Source of the DNA: Terfezia claveryi
Taxonomy: Eukaryota > Ascomycota > Pezizomycetes > Pezizales > Pezizaceae
Assembly (NCBI GenBank): GCA_015179025.1
Contig: WHUX01000003.1
Span: forward strand, 310,001 to 374,000
DNA length: 64,000 bases
Reading direction: 5' to 3'
The position numbers and the translations under genes were made by a program. The notes under the pieces were generated by a model. That model was not told where the DNA came from, did not search any database, and saw nothing but the letters and a program-made list of their open reading frames with translations. This document shows, in pieces, positions 1 through 11,883 of this stretch. Each line of letters starts with the position of its first letter. Within the stretch, counting starts at the first letter, position 1.

Positions 1-232
1 TCTGAAACCACCAAAAGTTTCCGAGTAGACCTTTGGAGGTTTCCCATACAATTGTTGATGTGAAACCTCTTTTGGTCTCACTCTTGAGACCTGACCAAAT
101 AAACCACAGTGTATTCCCATCAGGTCTACACTGGTTCCTATACTTTTGGCATCGGACCAGACCCATCTTACAAACTTTTCTGAGAACAAGAAATTGTGGC
201 CCCTATACATGAACATAGGGAACATCCATCAG
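1..232 (+). pseudogene. Plavaka/KDZ transposase relic 1, upstream part
   Basis: The forward translation around 131-230 reads LVPILLASDQTHLTNFS, then LWPLYMNIGNIH. This is the conserved stretch of fungal Plavaka-type (KDZ superfamily) DNA transposases that precedes the catalytic core. The same stretch occurs, also mutated, in the second copy at 26.76-26.88 kb. The relic has no start codon in the window and is cut after GNIH, where a 1.95-kb repeat-rich tract begins. The reading resumes near 2,186. Family membership is inferred from motif recognition; the split and the match to copy 2 are directly visible. Confidence 0.75.
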
Positions 233-379
233 CAAAAATTTTCTTACGTTGCAGCGCGCCCGCAAGCATTACAACGGCAATTTGTTCCTAACGAGCTCTC
301 TCTACACATCATGTCTATTGTCTATATCTTAAGTATTCCTGACCCTTTAGCTAAACACTACTAATACTTTCTCTACCAG

Positions 380-465
380 AACTACAATTCTATCGGACAA
401 CTACAATCCTATCGGACCACTACAATACTATCAGACCACTACAATCCTATCGGACCACTACAATC
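380..465. repeat. 19-bp tandem repeat array
   Basis: About five copies of a unit close to actacaatcctatcggacc, with 1-2 substitutions per copy. Confidence 0.85.
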
Positions 466-553
466 TAGTCTATTACCGACCGAATCCAGTCTATTACTGA
501 CTGAATCCAGTCTATTACCGACCGGATCCAGTCTATTTACTGACACAATCCAG
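466..553. repeat. About 22-bp tandem repeat array
   Basis: Four copies of a unit built on gaatccagtctattaccgac. It directly abuts the preceding 19-bp array. Confidence 0.85.
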
Positions 554-676
554 TCGATATTCATGTTTACCACATGCAGCTATTTCCTCCACCGTACTAG
601 GTGGTGCCAATACCTGGAGGAGCTCAAACCCGACGGCACAGGGATAATTCCAACACCAGCTATTAGCTGATTGTTA

Positions 677-756
677 GACAGCGGGGGCTGGTCCTCAGAC
701 AGCGGGAACTGGTTTTGAGACAGCAGGAACTGGTTCTGAGACCGCAGGAACTGGAT
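677..756. repeat. About 21-bp tandem repeat array
   Basis: Four degenerate copies of gacagcgggaactggttctga. Confidence 0.75.
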
Positions 757-930
757 TGGACATTAGGAGGCTCGTGAGAATAGGGGGCGTGGGGGTACCC
801 TACTTCAAAAGTGTGGCCGCCTGGGACTTAGAGTTTTTTTCCTGTCATTGCTTCAGAATACCGGTATACACTGATTTCTATGCTTATTTGCACCATAGTA
901 CGGAGGTTGTGTGCTCGCTCATTTTCTTGC

Positions 931-1700
931 TCATTTGTGCGCTGAATTCTAGGCTGATTTGGTCGCTCGATTCTCAATTCTAGGCTGATTTGCTTGCTCA
1001 ATTCCAGGCTGATTTGCTCGCTCGATTATATGCTGATTTGCTTGCTCGATTCTAGGCTGATTTGCTCGCTCGATTCTAGGCTGATTTGCTTGCTCGATTC
1101 CAGGCTGATTTGCTCGCTCAATGCTAAGCTGATTTGCTGGCTCGATTCCAGGCTGATTTGCTCGCACGATTCAAGGCTGATTTGCACGCTCAATTCTAGG
1201 CTGATTTGGGCGGTGGATTCCAGGCTGATTTGGACGGTGGATTCCAGGCTGATTTGCACGGTCGGATACATGGGCTATTTGCACGGTGGATTCCAGGCTG
1301 ATTTGCACGGTCGGATACATGGGCTATTTGTATGCTGATTTCTAGGGCTATTTGAACGCTGACTTCTAGGCTATTTGGACGCTGACTTCCAGGGCTATTT
1401 GCACGCAGATATATGAGCTATTTGCACGCTGATTTCTAGGGCTATTTGGACGCTGACTTCTAGGCTATTTGGACGCTGACCTCCAGGGCTATTTGCACGC
1501 AGATATATGAGCTATTTGCATGCTGATTTCTAGGGCTATTTGGACGCTGACTTCTAGACTATTTGGACGCTAACTTCCAGGGCTATTTGCACGCAGATAT
1601 ATGAGCTATTTGCACGCGGGTATATGGGCTATTTGCACGCTGATTTCTAGGGCTATTTGCATGGTCGGATATATGGGCTATTTGTACGGTGATTTTAGGG
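931..1700. repeat. Large 24-bp tandem array grading into longer-period repeats
   Basis: The left half is built of 24-bp units with the core ggctgatttgctcgctcgat. From about 1,300 the array grades into units of about 48 bp and higher-order blocks of about 120 bp built on gggctatttgcacgc and gcagatatatgagctat. The long open frames across it on both strands (for example 994-1338 and 949-1167) are a by-product: the period is a multiple of three, so any stop-free frame stays open. I do not call them genes. Confidence 0.9.
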
Positions 1701-2185
1701 GTGCGATCATAGTTGTTTATTAAGCTAGATTTAGATATTATCATGAGAATCAAGACATTTTTGGAAATGCATAAAATGCAGATGCGAGAGTAAAAGAGTG
1801 CAGTGTCAATGACAACAGTGAGGAGGGGGTATAGTGCCTTCAGATGGTTACAGGTAATGAGCTTGCAATCACAACGTGAGGAGGGACTAGTCTGCCTTCT
1901 GAAGGTCACAAGTAATAGGCTCACAATCATAATGTTGAGTTGGGTGAAAGAGTGTTAGAAGCGGATGTGTGAAGAGGAAGACATTGGGAATGGGGCACAC
2001 AACGTCCGATTGCATATTGTGAGAGTGCGAGACGAGATTGAATTGTAAGTATCAGCGTTGTAGGAAGTGCGTTATGTGAGAGAGATCTTGTTGTAACGTG
2101 GAGTTTTGCAAATTAGTGTTGTGTGCACGCCGTGCACACAACGCAAGCTAAAATCTTTCTGATGTCAAGTCCACCATACACAATA

Positions 2186-4193
2186 AACCAACTATGAATG
2201 CTTGGATCCCAATTGCACTATTACCCATCCCCTCTAAGCATCTCAACAAGATTCCTGGCAACCCAGTCGAAGCACAGGAATTGGACGCCCTCCAGATCAT
2301 GCATGAGATTTTGAGTTCCATCCTCAGCCCTCTGGCTGACATAGGATATCAGGAAGGGATAAAAATGGCCTGCTGTAATAAGAGGGTATGCAAATATATA
2401 CCTAGACTCTCTACCTGGTTGGCCAATCACATGGAGAATGTCATGATTCATAGCATTCTCACCAATTGATACCTAGTTTACATTGCCCCCCCAAATAAAT
2501 TTGAAGACCTTCCGAATCCCCCACACAACTCTCGGCAATACTTGTAGTATGCTACCACATACTGCAAGTCCAATCAGGCCATACTACAAACCGATAGAGT
2601 CAAGCAGATCAACAATGCCCTTTGGCATGTTCCTAACCTTGAACCCCATACACTTGTTTGCAGGCATACATTGCACATGCTATATCTGGGGATGCTAAAA
2701 CACTTAATGAAATGGATCTAGGAATTCCTAGATTATGTCAGACGTATTATGGTTTTTGATCATATTTGGTCCCGATTGCCACCATTCCCGAGGTTTACAA
2801 GACCAAACAAAGCATACTGATCTGTCTCCCAATAGTAAGGGAAAGAAATGTGGAACCTACTATGGGTACTTTTAGCAGTATTTGCTGCTGCACTCAGTTG
2901 GACTAATGATGCCCCTACTCTTGTGATCCAACATAAAGCATCATACCATAAGGCAACTTATGTATTAGGTATATTACCGACTTTATCCTAATTGCATAGT
3001 ACAAGGTCCATACTCTAGGAATGATCCAATCAATAAAGGATTATCTTGAGGACTTCCACAAATACAAGGAACTATTTCTTCGGTTTTGAGCATCCAAGTC
3101 CTCTAAAGCCATAGCAATATTAGCATTGAAAGACCTCTGTGCGAAATATCTCCGACTGCTTGTATTAAATGAATCATGTCCAGTGACCCAAACCAAATGG
3201 CGGCAGCTACAGTAGGAGCTACAGGAAGAGGCGGAGGAATTGGTCCTTGACATGCTGACCAGTGGGGTACATTACAATTTTCCAAAAATGTATTTGATTT
3301 TATATTTCGCAGATCAAATTATGGAATATGGATCTTAGCTGCAATTTTCGACAGATATCTGTGAGGCTTTACATAAGCCTCTCAAGGATAGATACTGGCA
3401 AAGCAATCATATTAATGCAGTACCTCAAGTGATTTAGACCTATATGCAAGCACACAATTTCACTATGTGCAAGAAAAATATTGCCCAATGGGTTATAGAG
3501 TTTCTCTATATATCTGATTAAATATAAACTATCCTTCATCTGATAATGTGAGGTATACATCTGCCAAGAGAAGCTGCCCCTGACCAGACTAGACATAAGT
3601 TGCAAGGGCTAATAAATACAAAAGATATACATAATCTACAAACATTGTAGACACTATACCAGCTACCCGACCTACTCAGTCTTACAAGCACCTTTCTTAC
3701 TCTAACCTAGAATCCGATATTACATATCTATAACATACCTCGGTAGAGGTATTTAACACCCTCCAAGTCGCGGTTCCCATATTCAATAATGCTGGGTACA
3801 TGTTATACCATCTACAGTACACTGGAGGTAAGTTCCAAAACCAAGATGAAAGACATGACTAAGTATTTGTTTGACGGCGCAAGTTTATACCAGGGAAAGC
3901 CCTTGGTAGACTTAATGGTAGGGTTCCTGCCCAACTAAATTCCATGTTCAAACTATAAGTAGGAAATAACGATACGTACCGCCTTACATATATTTCACTA
4001 ATGACAGTAGTCGGGTCATCGATACTAGATAGCCTAAAAGGCATATTGTGCGTTGGCTTGCCGAAGAAGAATCAGGTAATATGAATTGTAGACATAGAGG
4101 GTATGGCTCATCTCATCCCCATTTATGATCAAGAGCTTTACATTGTTAATAACCGTATTGATCTCTATACATAGAATAATATTTATGATAGAA
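2186..4193 (+). pseudogene. Plavaka/KDZ transposase relic 1, main part
   Basis: The translation gives NAWIPIALLPIPSK, a segment ending STWLANHMENVMIHSI (2,194-2,469), HTLHMLYLGMLKHLMKW (about 2,665-2,715) and IMVFDHIWSRLPPFPRF (about 2,748-2,800). It ends at 4,085-4,193 with VDIEGMAHLIPI followed by IVNNRIDLYT. These match, in order, the second copy (27.1-29.03 kb). Many stops and frameshifts, and AT-rich base composition, show it is long dead. The region from 2,830 to 4,080 can only be followed in fragments. KDZ transposases are DDE enzymes moving DNA transposons; I could not place the catalytic residues with confidence. Confidence 0.75.
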
Positions 4194-4690
4194 ACCAAAA
4201 ACCCAGTAGCTCACTGAAGAATAATCAAGATATAGCTAGCAGAACAATACAAGAACTTGAATAGAATATGTATAGAGTATTGTGCAGTCAAATATATATG
4301 TCGTAAATCCAATATATAATATCTAGGGAGTAATACAGATAGAGATAGATTGCCTGACAGAATGCTTGCATATAATTAGTGTCTGACACAAATACTATGA
4401 CAAATGGTATCAGGATAGTATTCTGACACAGCAGGGGCTATTGTGTTATCTGGATGGTTATTGCAATGCAGCTGTAGTGGTAGTGTCATTTGGACAGAGT
4501 TGCAATATAGTAGGGTGTCAGGATGCACAGGATACATAGGACATAAAATGGCATCCGAACACAAAATGGCGTTTAGATGCTTGGTGCTGTGTCTGGATGC
4601 TAAATTTTTTTTCTTGATAAGGGTTGGACCTAGTCCAAAGCTCTACCCTCCAATAAACTATATATATAAGCTAGTTGGTATTAGATAGTA
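4194..4690. other. No recognised gene
   Basis: AT-rich sequence following the Plavaka relic. Open frames here are short, overlap on opposite strands and match nothing I recognise. A loose repeat of aaaatggc(a/g)t occurs at about 4,546-4,572. Confidence 0.5.
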
Positions 4691-5216
4691 GATAACTTTA
4701 CAGCATCTTCATTTAGTTTAATCTTGATAGAATTCCTCCAGGCTTTTAGGCAAGTCCTGTTGCCATTAAATTTTAGTAGAGTGAGGAAATCCTGAGTGTT
4801 GGGTACTTGAGATACTTAGGGTACTAAGGCTATTTAGCTTTCAATCATATCTAGAGCCCTATTCAGGGTCTGGATAGTTCTTTTTTCATTAGTTAAGTCA
4901 TTCTGGGTAGTCGTGAGGTTGTTTTGGTAGGAGGTGAGGTCGGCCTAGTATAAGAGAAGGTCTTCAGTAAGTATTGTGACCTTGTTATTGGTCCTGGTCT
5001 GTTTTTATTAGCATTTGTATACAGCTAATTCCAGTTGTTAACCTAAAGCATCTGCAGCAAGGTATATATTGATAATGGTCTGGCAATAGCTGCCAAAGTT
5101 GGCCTAGTTCATTAAGATAGATAAGGCTTGCCAGACTTGAAATCTGGCTATGAGCATAGAAGTGGTGTTTTGAGTAGCTATTAAGTATACCAGTTAATTA
5201 GAGTAATCCAACATAG
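4690..5216 (-). pseudogene. Gypsy gag relic (element C)
   Basis: The segment aligns by eye with the gag 5' regions of gypsy elements A and B. Shared blocks include agggtctggatagttc (compare agggtctggatcgtagttc in B). Next to the LTR, ataccagtt and gtaatccaacatag correspond to gtaccagtt and gatccaacgtag in A and B. No open frame remains. Differences from A and B are mostly toward A/T, as expected of RIP. The rest of the element to the left is missing. Confidence 0.6.
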
Positions 5217-5777
5217 TATAATGATAGCTTTAGTAACAAGGCGACTAAGAGGTATGCCAGGGCAGTGGTATTGGGGAATTGTATATGTAAGAGCACTATG
5301 TATGTGATTTGAGGAAAGGCTAGGGGCAAGGTAAGGGTAGGGTTAGGGTAACACATACATAGGAACAGTATATGTATGACCAGGAGAAGACTAGGATAGG
5401 GAACAAGAGTAAGAGGCAAGAGATATATGGAAGTAGTTGCTGCATGTATCGGAAGGAGGTAGCTGTTGCTGTGGAGTTGTTTACAAGACAGAAGGGGTAT
5501 ATAGAGAAGGTATACAAGTGCAGGGGAAGTAAGGTCCTATATTGGATATAAAAGACATTAGATAGGGATCTAATAACAGTACAAAGTATGGAGGCTATAT
5601 ATATATAATTCTAGACTAAAGCAATGGAAAGAATAAGCTTTCCGAGATCCCTATCTCGGGAGTCAAGCAGGATAGCAATAACCTATCACCTATATTACAG
5701 GTGATACCTAGAGCAAAGGTAACTATCACTTGTGATTACAAGTGATAATAAAGACAACTAAGTATACTATTGTGACA
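5217..5777 (-). repeat. Decayed gypsy LTR (element C, 5' LTR)
   Basis: The ends tataatgatagct and ctattgtgaca match the LTR ends of elements A and B. So do internal landmarks: caaggcgac, aaaggctaggggcaag, the palindrome around cataggaacagtatatg, and ccgagat-ccct-atctcgg at 5,642-5,659. It is much more AT-rich than A and B. Coding orientation (5' LTR on the right) is the same as theirs. Confidence 0.75.
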
Positions 5778-6160
5778 ACTATAAATGAGCTCAAAAGGTT
5801 TAGAAGAGCAATTGTCAGAAAGAGTAGAAGGTATTTTATTTGTAAATTTTGAGAGAATATATGCATAGTATATGAACTTAGATGGTATCTTAAGTAGGAG
5901 TTTGCTATCTGAATATACTATTGGGTTGAGTTTGGTTATATACTCCAGTGCAGTATACTAGTGTATATATGAATTTGGTAGGTTGGAGGAGCTCATAAGG
6001 CCAATATGAGCTTATGAGTTACTTATATGGCTTATATGAGTTTGCAGAGTCATAAGGCTAATATGGGCTTATAAGTTGCTTATATAGCTTATATGAGTTT
6101 GCGGAGGTAGTGTACTTTCATATATTTAAGGCAACTTATTCATTATATCTGCAACTAATA
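5778..6160. repeat. AT-rich spacer with about 60-bp direct repeat
   Basis: Between about 5,990 and 6,110, a unit containing cataaggc(c/t)aatatg and gcttatatgagtttgc occurs twice in tandem. No gene is visible. Confidence 0.6.
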
Positions 6161-6164
6161 TCAG

Positions 6165-6990
6165 CAATATTAGATTATTCTTATTGAATATATGAATATC
6201 GTTGTCTCTTGCAACTAGTACTACCTTATATTTGATAGCATTCTAAGCAAATAAGCTATGATTTAGAGTAGGAACATATAAGACATCAGTAAGCAGTATT
6301 GGTTTAGTTATATTAGGTAGAGTAGTATTGAGTATGATAGTGCCCTTTCCTTCTACTGGTAAAAGGTTATTACCTCCAACTTTGACAACTCTAGAATGTG
6401 GTTCAATCATGTGGAATAGTCCTATGTCTGAAGTTATATATGCTATTAAACATGTGTCTAGTTTCCAGGTATATATGTCTTAGTTAGGCTAAGAAGTTAC
6501 TAATACTTTAGATTGATTATTTACAGTAGAGACTAATACTTGCTCAATCCTCATACCTACTTGCTCAATCTTCTGCTTGCTTAATATCCTGCTAGCTCTT
6601 ATATTGAATTCGTATATGAGTGTGGTCCTGATCCAGTATGACAATGGGTAGTACATAAACATCCTGCTTTTTTGTATTAGCAGCAACAGTCAAAACATAG
6701 GCCTTTGCATTTGCAGTGAACTATAGATCCAGCAGAAACAAGACATGCAACTTCATGCAATGACTTTGGTTTTTGACTTTGCCATTCTAATGGAATAGAC
6801 TAAAGGTAGGCTAGTCTAATACTAGAAGGAAGCTACTCCAATTCACTAGTGGGATAGTATCGATCTAATAGGCCATATTCACTATATAGCTGATGTCGGT
6901 CAGGATGAGGCTTGTAGACAACTCTACAAAAAATTCAGCAATAGTCGGTAGAAGCTCGATTAATACCAAGAATTCGTAAGCTGACGAGAT
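6165..6990 (-). pseudogene. Ty1/copia Gag-Pol relic: protease region
   Basis: The minus translation reads TWKLDTCLIAYITSD (a corrupted WLLDSGASSHMT protease active-site segment), then VKVGGNNLLPVEGKGTI and ILLTDVLYVPTLNHSLF. That order (catalytic Asp region, then L.DVLYVP) is diagnostic of copia proteases. The active-site DSGA reads DTCL here, so it is inactive. Upstream (6,500-6,990) lies the gag/linker part, whose counterpart survives at 62.99-63.43 kb with fewer mutations. No copia integrase or reverse transcriptase follows on the left. Confidence 0.7.
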
Positions 6991-7117
6991 TACTTATTAT
7001 GAAGGTATCTATATTGTACTATTAAATATATCGATTTGCCATTTTCTTCTAAGCTGTTACAGTACATTTGTAAACTTTTACTAGCATAATATTGGTACTG
7101 CCAGTGGGAAGTTCAAG

Positions 7118-8266
7118 TTAAATAGAAGTAGATTGACTTAAAGGTTCAATCAAACTGTTTTCCTCATCATCCTCCTCCTCCTCATTATCCTCATTATCCT
7201 CCTCTTGCTCATCCTCTTCCTCATTATTTTCTTCCTCTTCCTCCTTCTCCTCTCCCTCCTCCTCATCCTCCTCCTCTTCTTCATTATCCTCATCCTCTAC
7301 TTCCTTATTATTATTCTCTACTTCCTTATCATTTGTATCTAGGATTGGAGATAAACGACCTGGAAGATGATGTACTTTTTGTTTAAATACAACTTTATAT
7401 GGACTATATCTAGTTGTTGAGTGAATCTTATATTATTAGTTTCATTATTACAAGACCAGCTTAAGTATTAGAAATAATTACTTACTTGTTGATTCATTGC
7501 TAAAATTATAATAGGTAAAATCTGTACCCATCAATTGTCACCTGATTTAGCTTTGGCTATTCAAATCTTTTACTTTAGAATAGCATTTGCTTGTTCTATC
7601 AATCCTTGTGTTTGAGGATAGTATGGACTTCCTCATATTAAAGAAATTTCATGATATTCTATAATAATAAGTACTTCACCTTTAAACTCATTACCATTGT
7701 TGCATTGAAGAATTTTTGGTGGACCAAATTGTCCAATCTATATGAGAAGAATATTAGCAACTTCAGTACTTTCCTTAGACTTTAAAGGATAAGTACTAGA
7801 AAATTTACTAAAATGATTATAAATATATAAAATCCATTGGTATTCCCTATTTAGATCAGCTCGTATATCATTTAGATTAATTTGTACTCGTTCCCAAAGA
7901 TTATTAACAATGATTGGTTGTAGTAGACCATGACTTTGACTTGGTTTATTATGTGCATATAGTTGTCAATACTGTAATAGTTCCATAACCTATACAAAAT
8001 ATTAATATTAATATATACTAAGTAGATTCAGACTTAACCATACCTCCTTACGATTAATTCCATGGTACTTCTCACTAATAGTTGCATAGGTTTTGTTCTT
8101 GCCTGCATGCATTAATACATCATAAGTATGTGTAATAATATCAAATACGTCATGCTCTAAGACTACTTGTTGATTATTTTTCCCAGCAATAAAATATAAA
8201 GCATTATTTCGTAGCTTATATTCCTTAAGTGCTTTTGATCATAGCTTAATTTCTATTGTATTGTCT
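7118..8266 (-). pseudogene. Intron-containing integrase gene, 3' part
   Basis: After intron removal the minus strand encodes an rve-type integrase. An N-terminal zinc-binding-like segment contains HAGKNKTYATISEKYHG. The first catalytic Asp lies in RVQINLNDIRAD. The second Asp position reads NNGNEFKG, where DNGNEFKG is expected. The Glu lies in YYPQTQGLIEQANA. A C-terminal IHSTTRYSPYKVVF follows, then a Glu/Asp-rich tail of about 60 residues ending at a TAA (7,118-7,120). Introns of 59 bp (7,427-7,485) and 54 bp (7,990-8,043) have GT-AG ends and restore the frame. Several in-frame stops and the lost Asp make it dead. The 5' part lies at 30,052-30,310. The architecture resembles integrase-only genes (Ginger or KRBA2-like) more than an LTR retroelement, because it is spliced. 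Confidence 0.75.
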
Positions 8267-8274
8267 TTAGCAGC

Positions 8275-8568
8275 TAGTGTGCGCTACAGAGCGAGTCAGT
8301 CCAAGTTTCTCAACCCAATAACTCATTCAGCTATCGACTCACCTCAGTATCTACCTACTATAACTCGGTTCGGACCAATTCACTGATTAATCGGTAATCT
8401 ACAGATTACTCACCAAGATTTAAGGCTAGCCTACTTTATACTGGGGCCTCTGCCAATACCCGCCCCAGGCGTGGTATACGTTATGGCACATTAGGTATAT
8501 GGTTGCACACACGTGGGTGATTTCATCTAGGGACCTTTGGTTTCTATATAAGTATGCGTCTTTACCCT
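8275..8568 (+). repeat. Left terminal inverted repeat of the giant element
   Basis: It begins TAGTGTGCGCTAC and ends at ctttaccct. It matches the complement of 29,740-30,043 with small gaps. Confidence 0.75.
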
Positions 8569-8574
8569 CCCTAC

Positions 8575-10889
8575 AACTGAGGCCAGCTACATAGAACGAA
8601 GTGAACCAATAATCCAGGATGCATGCACACATAAGTATAATAAATGTCTATAGTATTTCTAAATGTTTATGTATATGGGAGCTAATGCCACAAGCGACAG
8701 AAATATAAGGAACCAGACCTGTCCAACCTCCAACCTTACTATGTGCATAGCGAATTCCAGGCCAAGAGCCTGGCCCCTACGTTGGTCTGCAAATGAAAGT
8801 GGTGGGAGTACAGCTTAGACTAGGCTGGCGCAGAGATATGGCAAAGGGGATAGTGGAGGCATGGCAAGCTGGATGACGGAGAGAAGGTAAGCTGGACGGC
8901 GGAGGCATGGCAAGCTGGACAACGGAGGGAAGGTAAGCTGGATGGCAGAGGCATGGCAAGCTGGACGGCAGAGGTATGGCAAGCTGGACGATGGAGGTAA
9001 GGCAAGCTGGATGGCGGAGGGAAGGTAAGCTGGACGATTGAGGGATGGCAAGCTGGATGGCGGAGGGAAAGTAAGCTGGACGGCGGAGGCATGGCAAGCT
9101 CGACGGTGGAGGGATGGCAAGTGGAGGGATGGCAAGCTGGATGGTGGAGGGATAGCAATACTCTCACCCAGATTGCAGGCAGTTTATGACTTGTGTTATT
9201 AATGAAAATTTCAGATACTAGGGATGGAGAGCTCACTTGAAAGTTATGCCTCGTGTGCCAGTGGTAGCTGCTGTCTAGACTAGTAATTTGGGGTGGCAGG
9301 CAGGGAGTTTAGGGGGGCACTAGTTAACGCAATGGGTATGATCAACCCCACTTGGCTACTGGCTCGAGTATGCCAGCTTAGACTGGCAATATGCCTATAT
9401 GCAGCTAACATCGTGCTATGCCTATACAGGCAACAGTCTCATTCGGCTGAACAATGAACCATAACTATGTCTTTGCATAGTTGAGATGTTGCAGCCTTAA
9501 TATATATCCTTATCCATATATTGTACACCTGATATATATATGGAATTCATGTCTTTGTAGCCTATATATATATAGTCCTAGCATATATTTAAGCCTTGAA
9601 GGCATGAATTCCCAAGCAAATATATAGCCAGTGAAGGCATAAATTCTATGCATATATATAGGCCATGAAGGCATAAATTCCATGCATATATATAGGCCAT
9701 AAAGGTATGAATTCCCAAGCAAATATATAGCTAGTGAAGGCCTAAATTCCATGCATGTATATTAGCTGCAAAGATATGAATTCCCTATATATATCAGGTG
9801 GCCAATATATAGACAAGAACATATATTATGGCTGCAACATCTCAACCATGCAAAGACATAGTTATGGTTCATTGTTCAGCCGAATGAGACTGTTACCTAC
9901 ACAGGCATAGCGTAATGTTAGTTGCACGTAGGCATATTGCTAGTCTAAGCTGGCATACTCAAGCCAGCAGCCAAGCAGGGTTGATCATACCTATTGCATC
10001 GATGAGCGCTCCCCTAAACTCCCTGCCTGCTATCCCAAATTACTAGTCTAGCAGCAGCTAACATTGGCACACGAGGCACGACTTTCAAGTGAGCTCTCTG
10101 TCCCCAGTATCTGGAATTTTCATCAATAACACAAGTCATGAACTGCCTGCAATCTGGGTGAGAGCATTGCCTTCCCTCTGCTATCCAGCTTGCCATATCT
10201 CCAATGTCCAGCTTGCCATCTCTCCGTCGTCCAGCTTGCCTTACCTTCGCCATCCAGCTTGCCTTACATCCGTCGTCCAGCTTGCCATGCCTTCGCCGTC
10301 CAGCTTGCCTTCCCTCCGCCGTCTAGCTTACCTTCCCTCCACTGCCCAGCTTGCCTTTCCTCCGCCGTCTAGCTTGCCATCCCTCCACCATCCAGCTTGC
10401 CTTCCCTCCGCCATCCAGCTTGCCATCCCTCTGTTGTCCAGCTTGCCTTCCCTCCGCCGTCCAGCTTACCTTCTCTCCACTGTCCAGCTTGCCTTCCCTC
10501 CACCATCTAGCTTGCCATCCCTCCGCCATCCAGCTTGCCTTCCCTCCGCCATCCAGCTTGCCTTCCCTCTGTCATCCAGCTTGCCTTACCTCCATCATCC
10601 AGCTTACCATGCCTCCGCTATCCCCTTTGCCATATCTCTACGCCAGCCTAGTCTAAGCTGTTCTCACACCACTTTTGTTCGCAGACCAACGTAGAGGTCA
10701 GGCTCTTGGCCTGGAATTCGCTAGGCACATGGCAAGGTTAGACATGTCCGGTTCATTATATTTCTATCTCTTGTGGCATTAGCTCCGATGTACACAAACA
10801 TTCAGAAATACTATAGACATTTATTATACTTAAGTGTGCATGCGTCCTGGATCATTGGTTCACTTCATTCAACGTAGCTAGCCTCAGTT
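8575..10889. mobile_element. Foldback-type palindromic element
   Basis: The left arm (8,575 to about 9,572) is the inverted copy of the right arm (about 9,757-10,889). Matching landmarks from outside in: aactgaggccagctac, gaagtgaaccaat, gcgaattccaggccaagagc, the tandem array, cacaagtcatgaactgc, gcatagttgagatgttgcagcc. Each arm carries a tandem array of about 23-bp units built on gcggagggaaggtaagctgg: about 14 copies at 8,837-9,160 and about 19 at 10,180-10,615. Long inverted arms filled with tandem repeats are the hallmark of foldback (FB/Galileo-like) elements. There is no coding capacity; the Pro/Ser/Leu-rich open frames across the arrays are by-products. The outer edge lies only 6 bp from the end of the giant element's left arm, so it could be part of that element. 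Confidence 0.65.
9573..9756. repeat. 33-35-bp tandem repeats in the foldback loop
   Basis: Units built on gaaggcataaattccatgc followed by atatatatagg, about five copies, form the AT-rich centre between the two arms. Confidence 0.75.
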
Positions 10890-10904
10890 CATCAGAAACG
10901 ATTG

Positions 10905-10954
10905 CAGTTTGCCTTTGCGGCCCCCGACGCCGCCGATGACTTAAAGGCAAACTG
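10905..10954. repeat. Perfect 12-bp inverted repeat (hairpin)
   Basis: CAGTTTGCCTTT at 10,905-10,916 pairs exactly with AAAGGCAAACTG at 10,943-10,954. The GC-rich loop can pair further (gcggc with gccgc). It sits just outside the right foldback arm. No function is assigned. Confidence 0.7.
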
Positions 10955-11880
10955 ATAGTTAACGGCGCGCCGTAGACGATAGTTGTCCCCCTGACACCAC
11001 CCCCTCAGAGCCCGTGCCAGTACACCTATATCTTAGGATGTGTGTCACGGCACTACTACGCTGTGGGAGTCTGCCCTACGTCTGCCTTCCAGAGTTCGTA
11101 TCAGGGCTCTCCTCATGGCCCATTTCCCATGCAGTGCTACCATACCTTGGGTGGCCATTCCTATGTCCACCTCCAATAGTCTTTGTTAGGGCTCTAACTC
11201 TGGTTTATGCACGTGCCTACTCAAGAGTCCACGCCAGGATGCCACTTCTCCCTGGCTGTGTCAAAATATTTACTGCTTTTTATTCGGATATTTTTAAAGA
11301 ACCAAAATAAAAAAATGGTCATGCCAGTGACCCTAGTCCCATTTTCAGACCCTTGGTATCACGACGTATCCTAGTGTACCCTCTGGTATCCTGAAGCCTT
11401 TGCTTGCAGTCGAATCCATGACCACATGCATCATGCTGTGTGCTCCCATCCCATGCACCTCTTGACAGGCTGCACCATGACTCTACCCTTTCCTTACTCT
11501 GTCTCTGTTGCTACCAGCCTCTCGGCGCCCACATCTTGCCCTGTGGGGTCTGGCCTGATGATCCTGGTACATTTCCCCTGCTCCTGACTAAAATATCTAT
11601 GTTCTATTCTTTCGCGCTAAATCCCTATATAACTCCTATCCCCCTCATAATCGTGCGCAATCAGTACCAAACATTACTGCAGTGCAGCGTCTTCCAACTC
11701 CTGCTCTGTATCTACTTAACACTCTATGCTTCTAACCCTTCCGATTATAAATAAATTGTCTTTTTACATCCACCAGAATATATTATGCACATCTATTTAT
11801 TTCGAACCCTGACCTTCTGTATCCAACCTCATCCCCATATTCCAACAAAAAAATATATGCACCACTATAATGTTCATCTT
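10955..11880. other. No recognised gene
   Basis: Unique-looking sequence inside the giant element. The longest open frame (11,440-11,754, plus) has no recognisable features. Confidence 0.4.
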
Positions 11881-11883
11881 TAT

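Larger units (their letters stand above)
233..2185. other. Repeat-rich insertion splitting Plavaka relic 1
   Basis: This tract separates GNIH (about 229) from NAWIPIALLPIPSK (2,194 onward), which are adjacent in intact Plavaka proteins. It contains at least four unrelated tandem arrays and no convincing gene. Its two edges share a loosely similar motif (agcaaaaattttctt on the left, agctaaaatctttct on the right), but I could not establish a clean target duplication. It could be a non-autonomous element or a satellite expansion. Confidence 0.55.

Noticed and set aside
8820..9236. Open frames rich in Pro, Ser, Leu, His and Ala across the foldback arrays (both arms)
   Set aside because: They follow the 23-bp tandem repeat through all three frames, with no start context or domain. 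They are composition artefacts.
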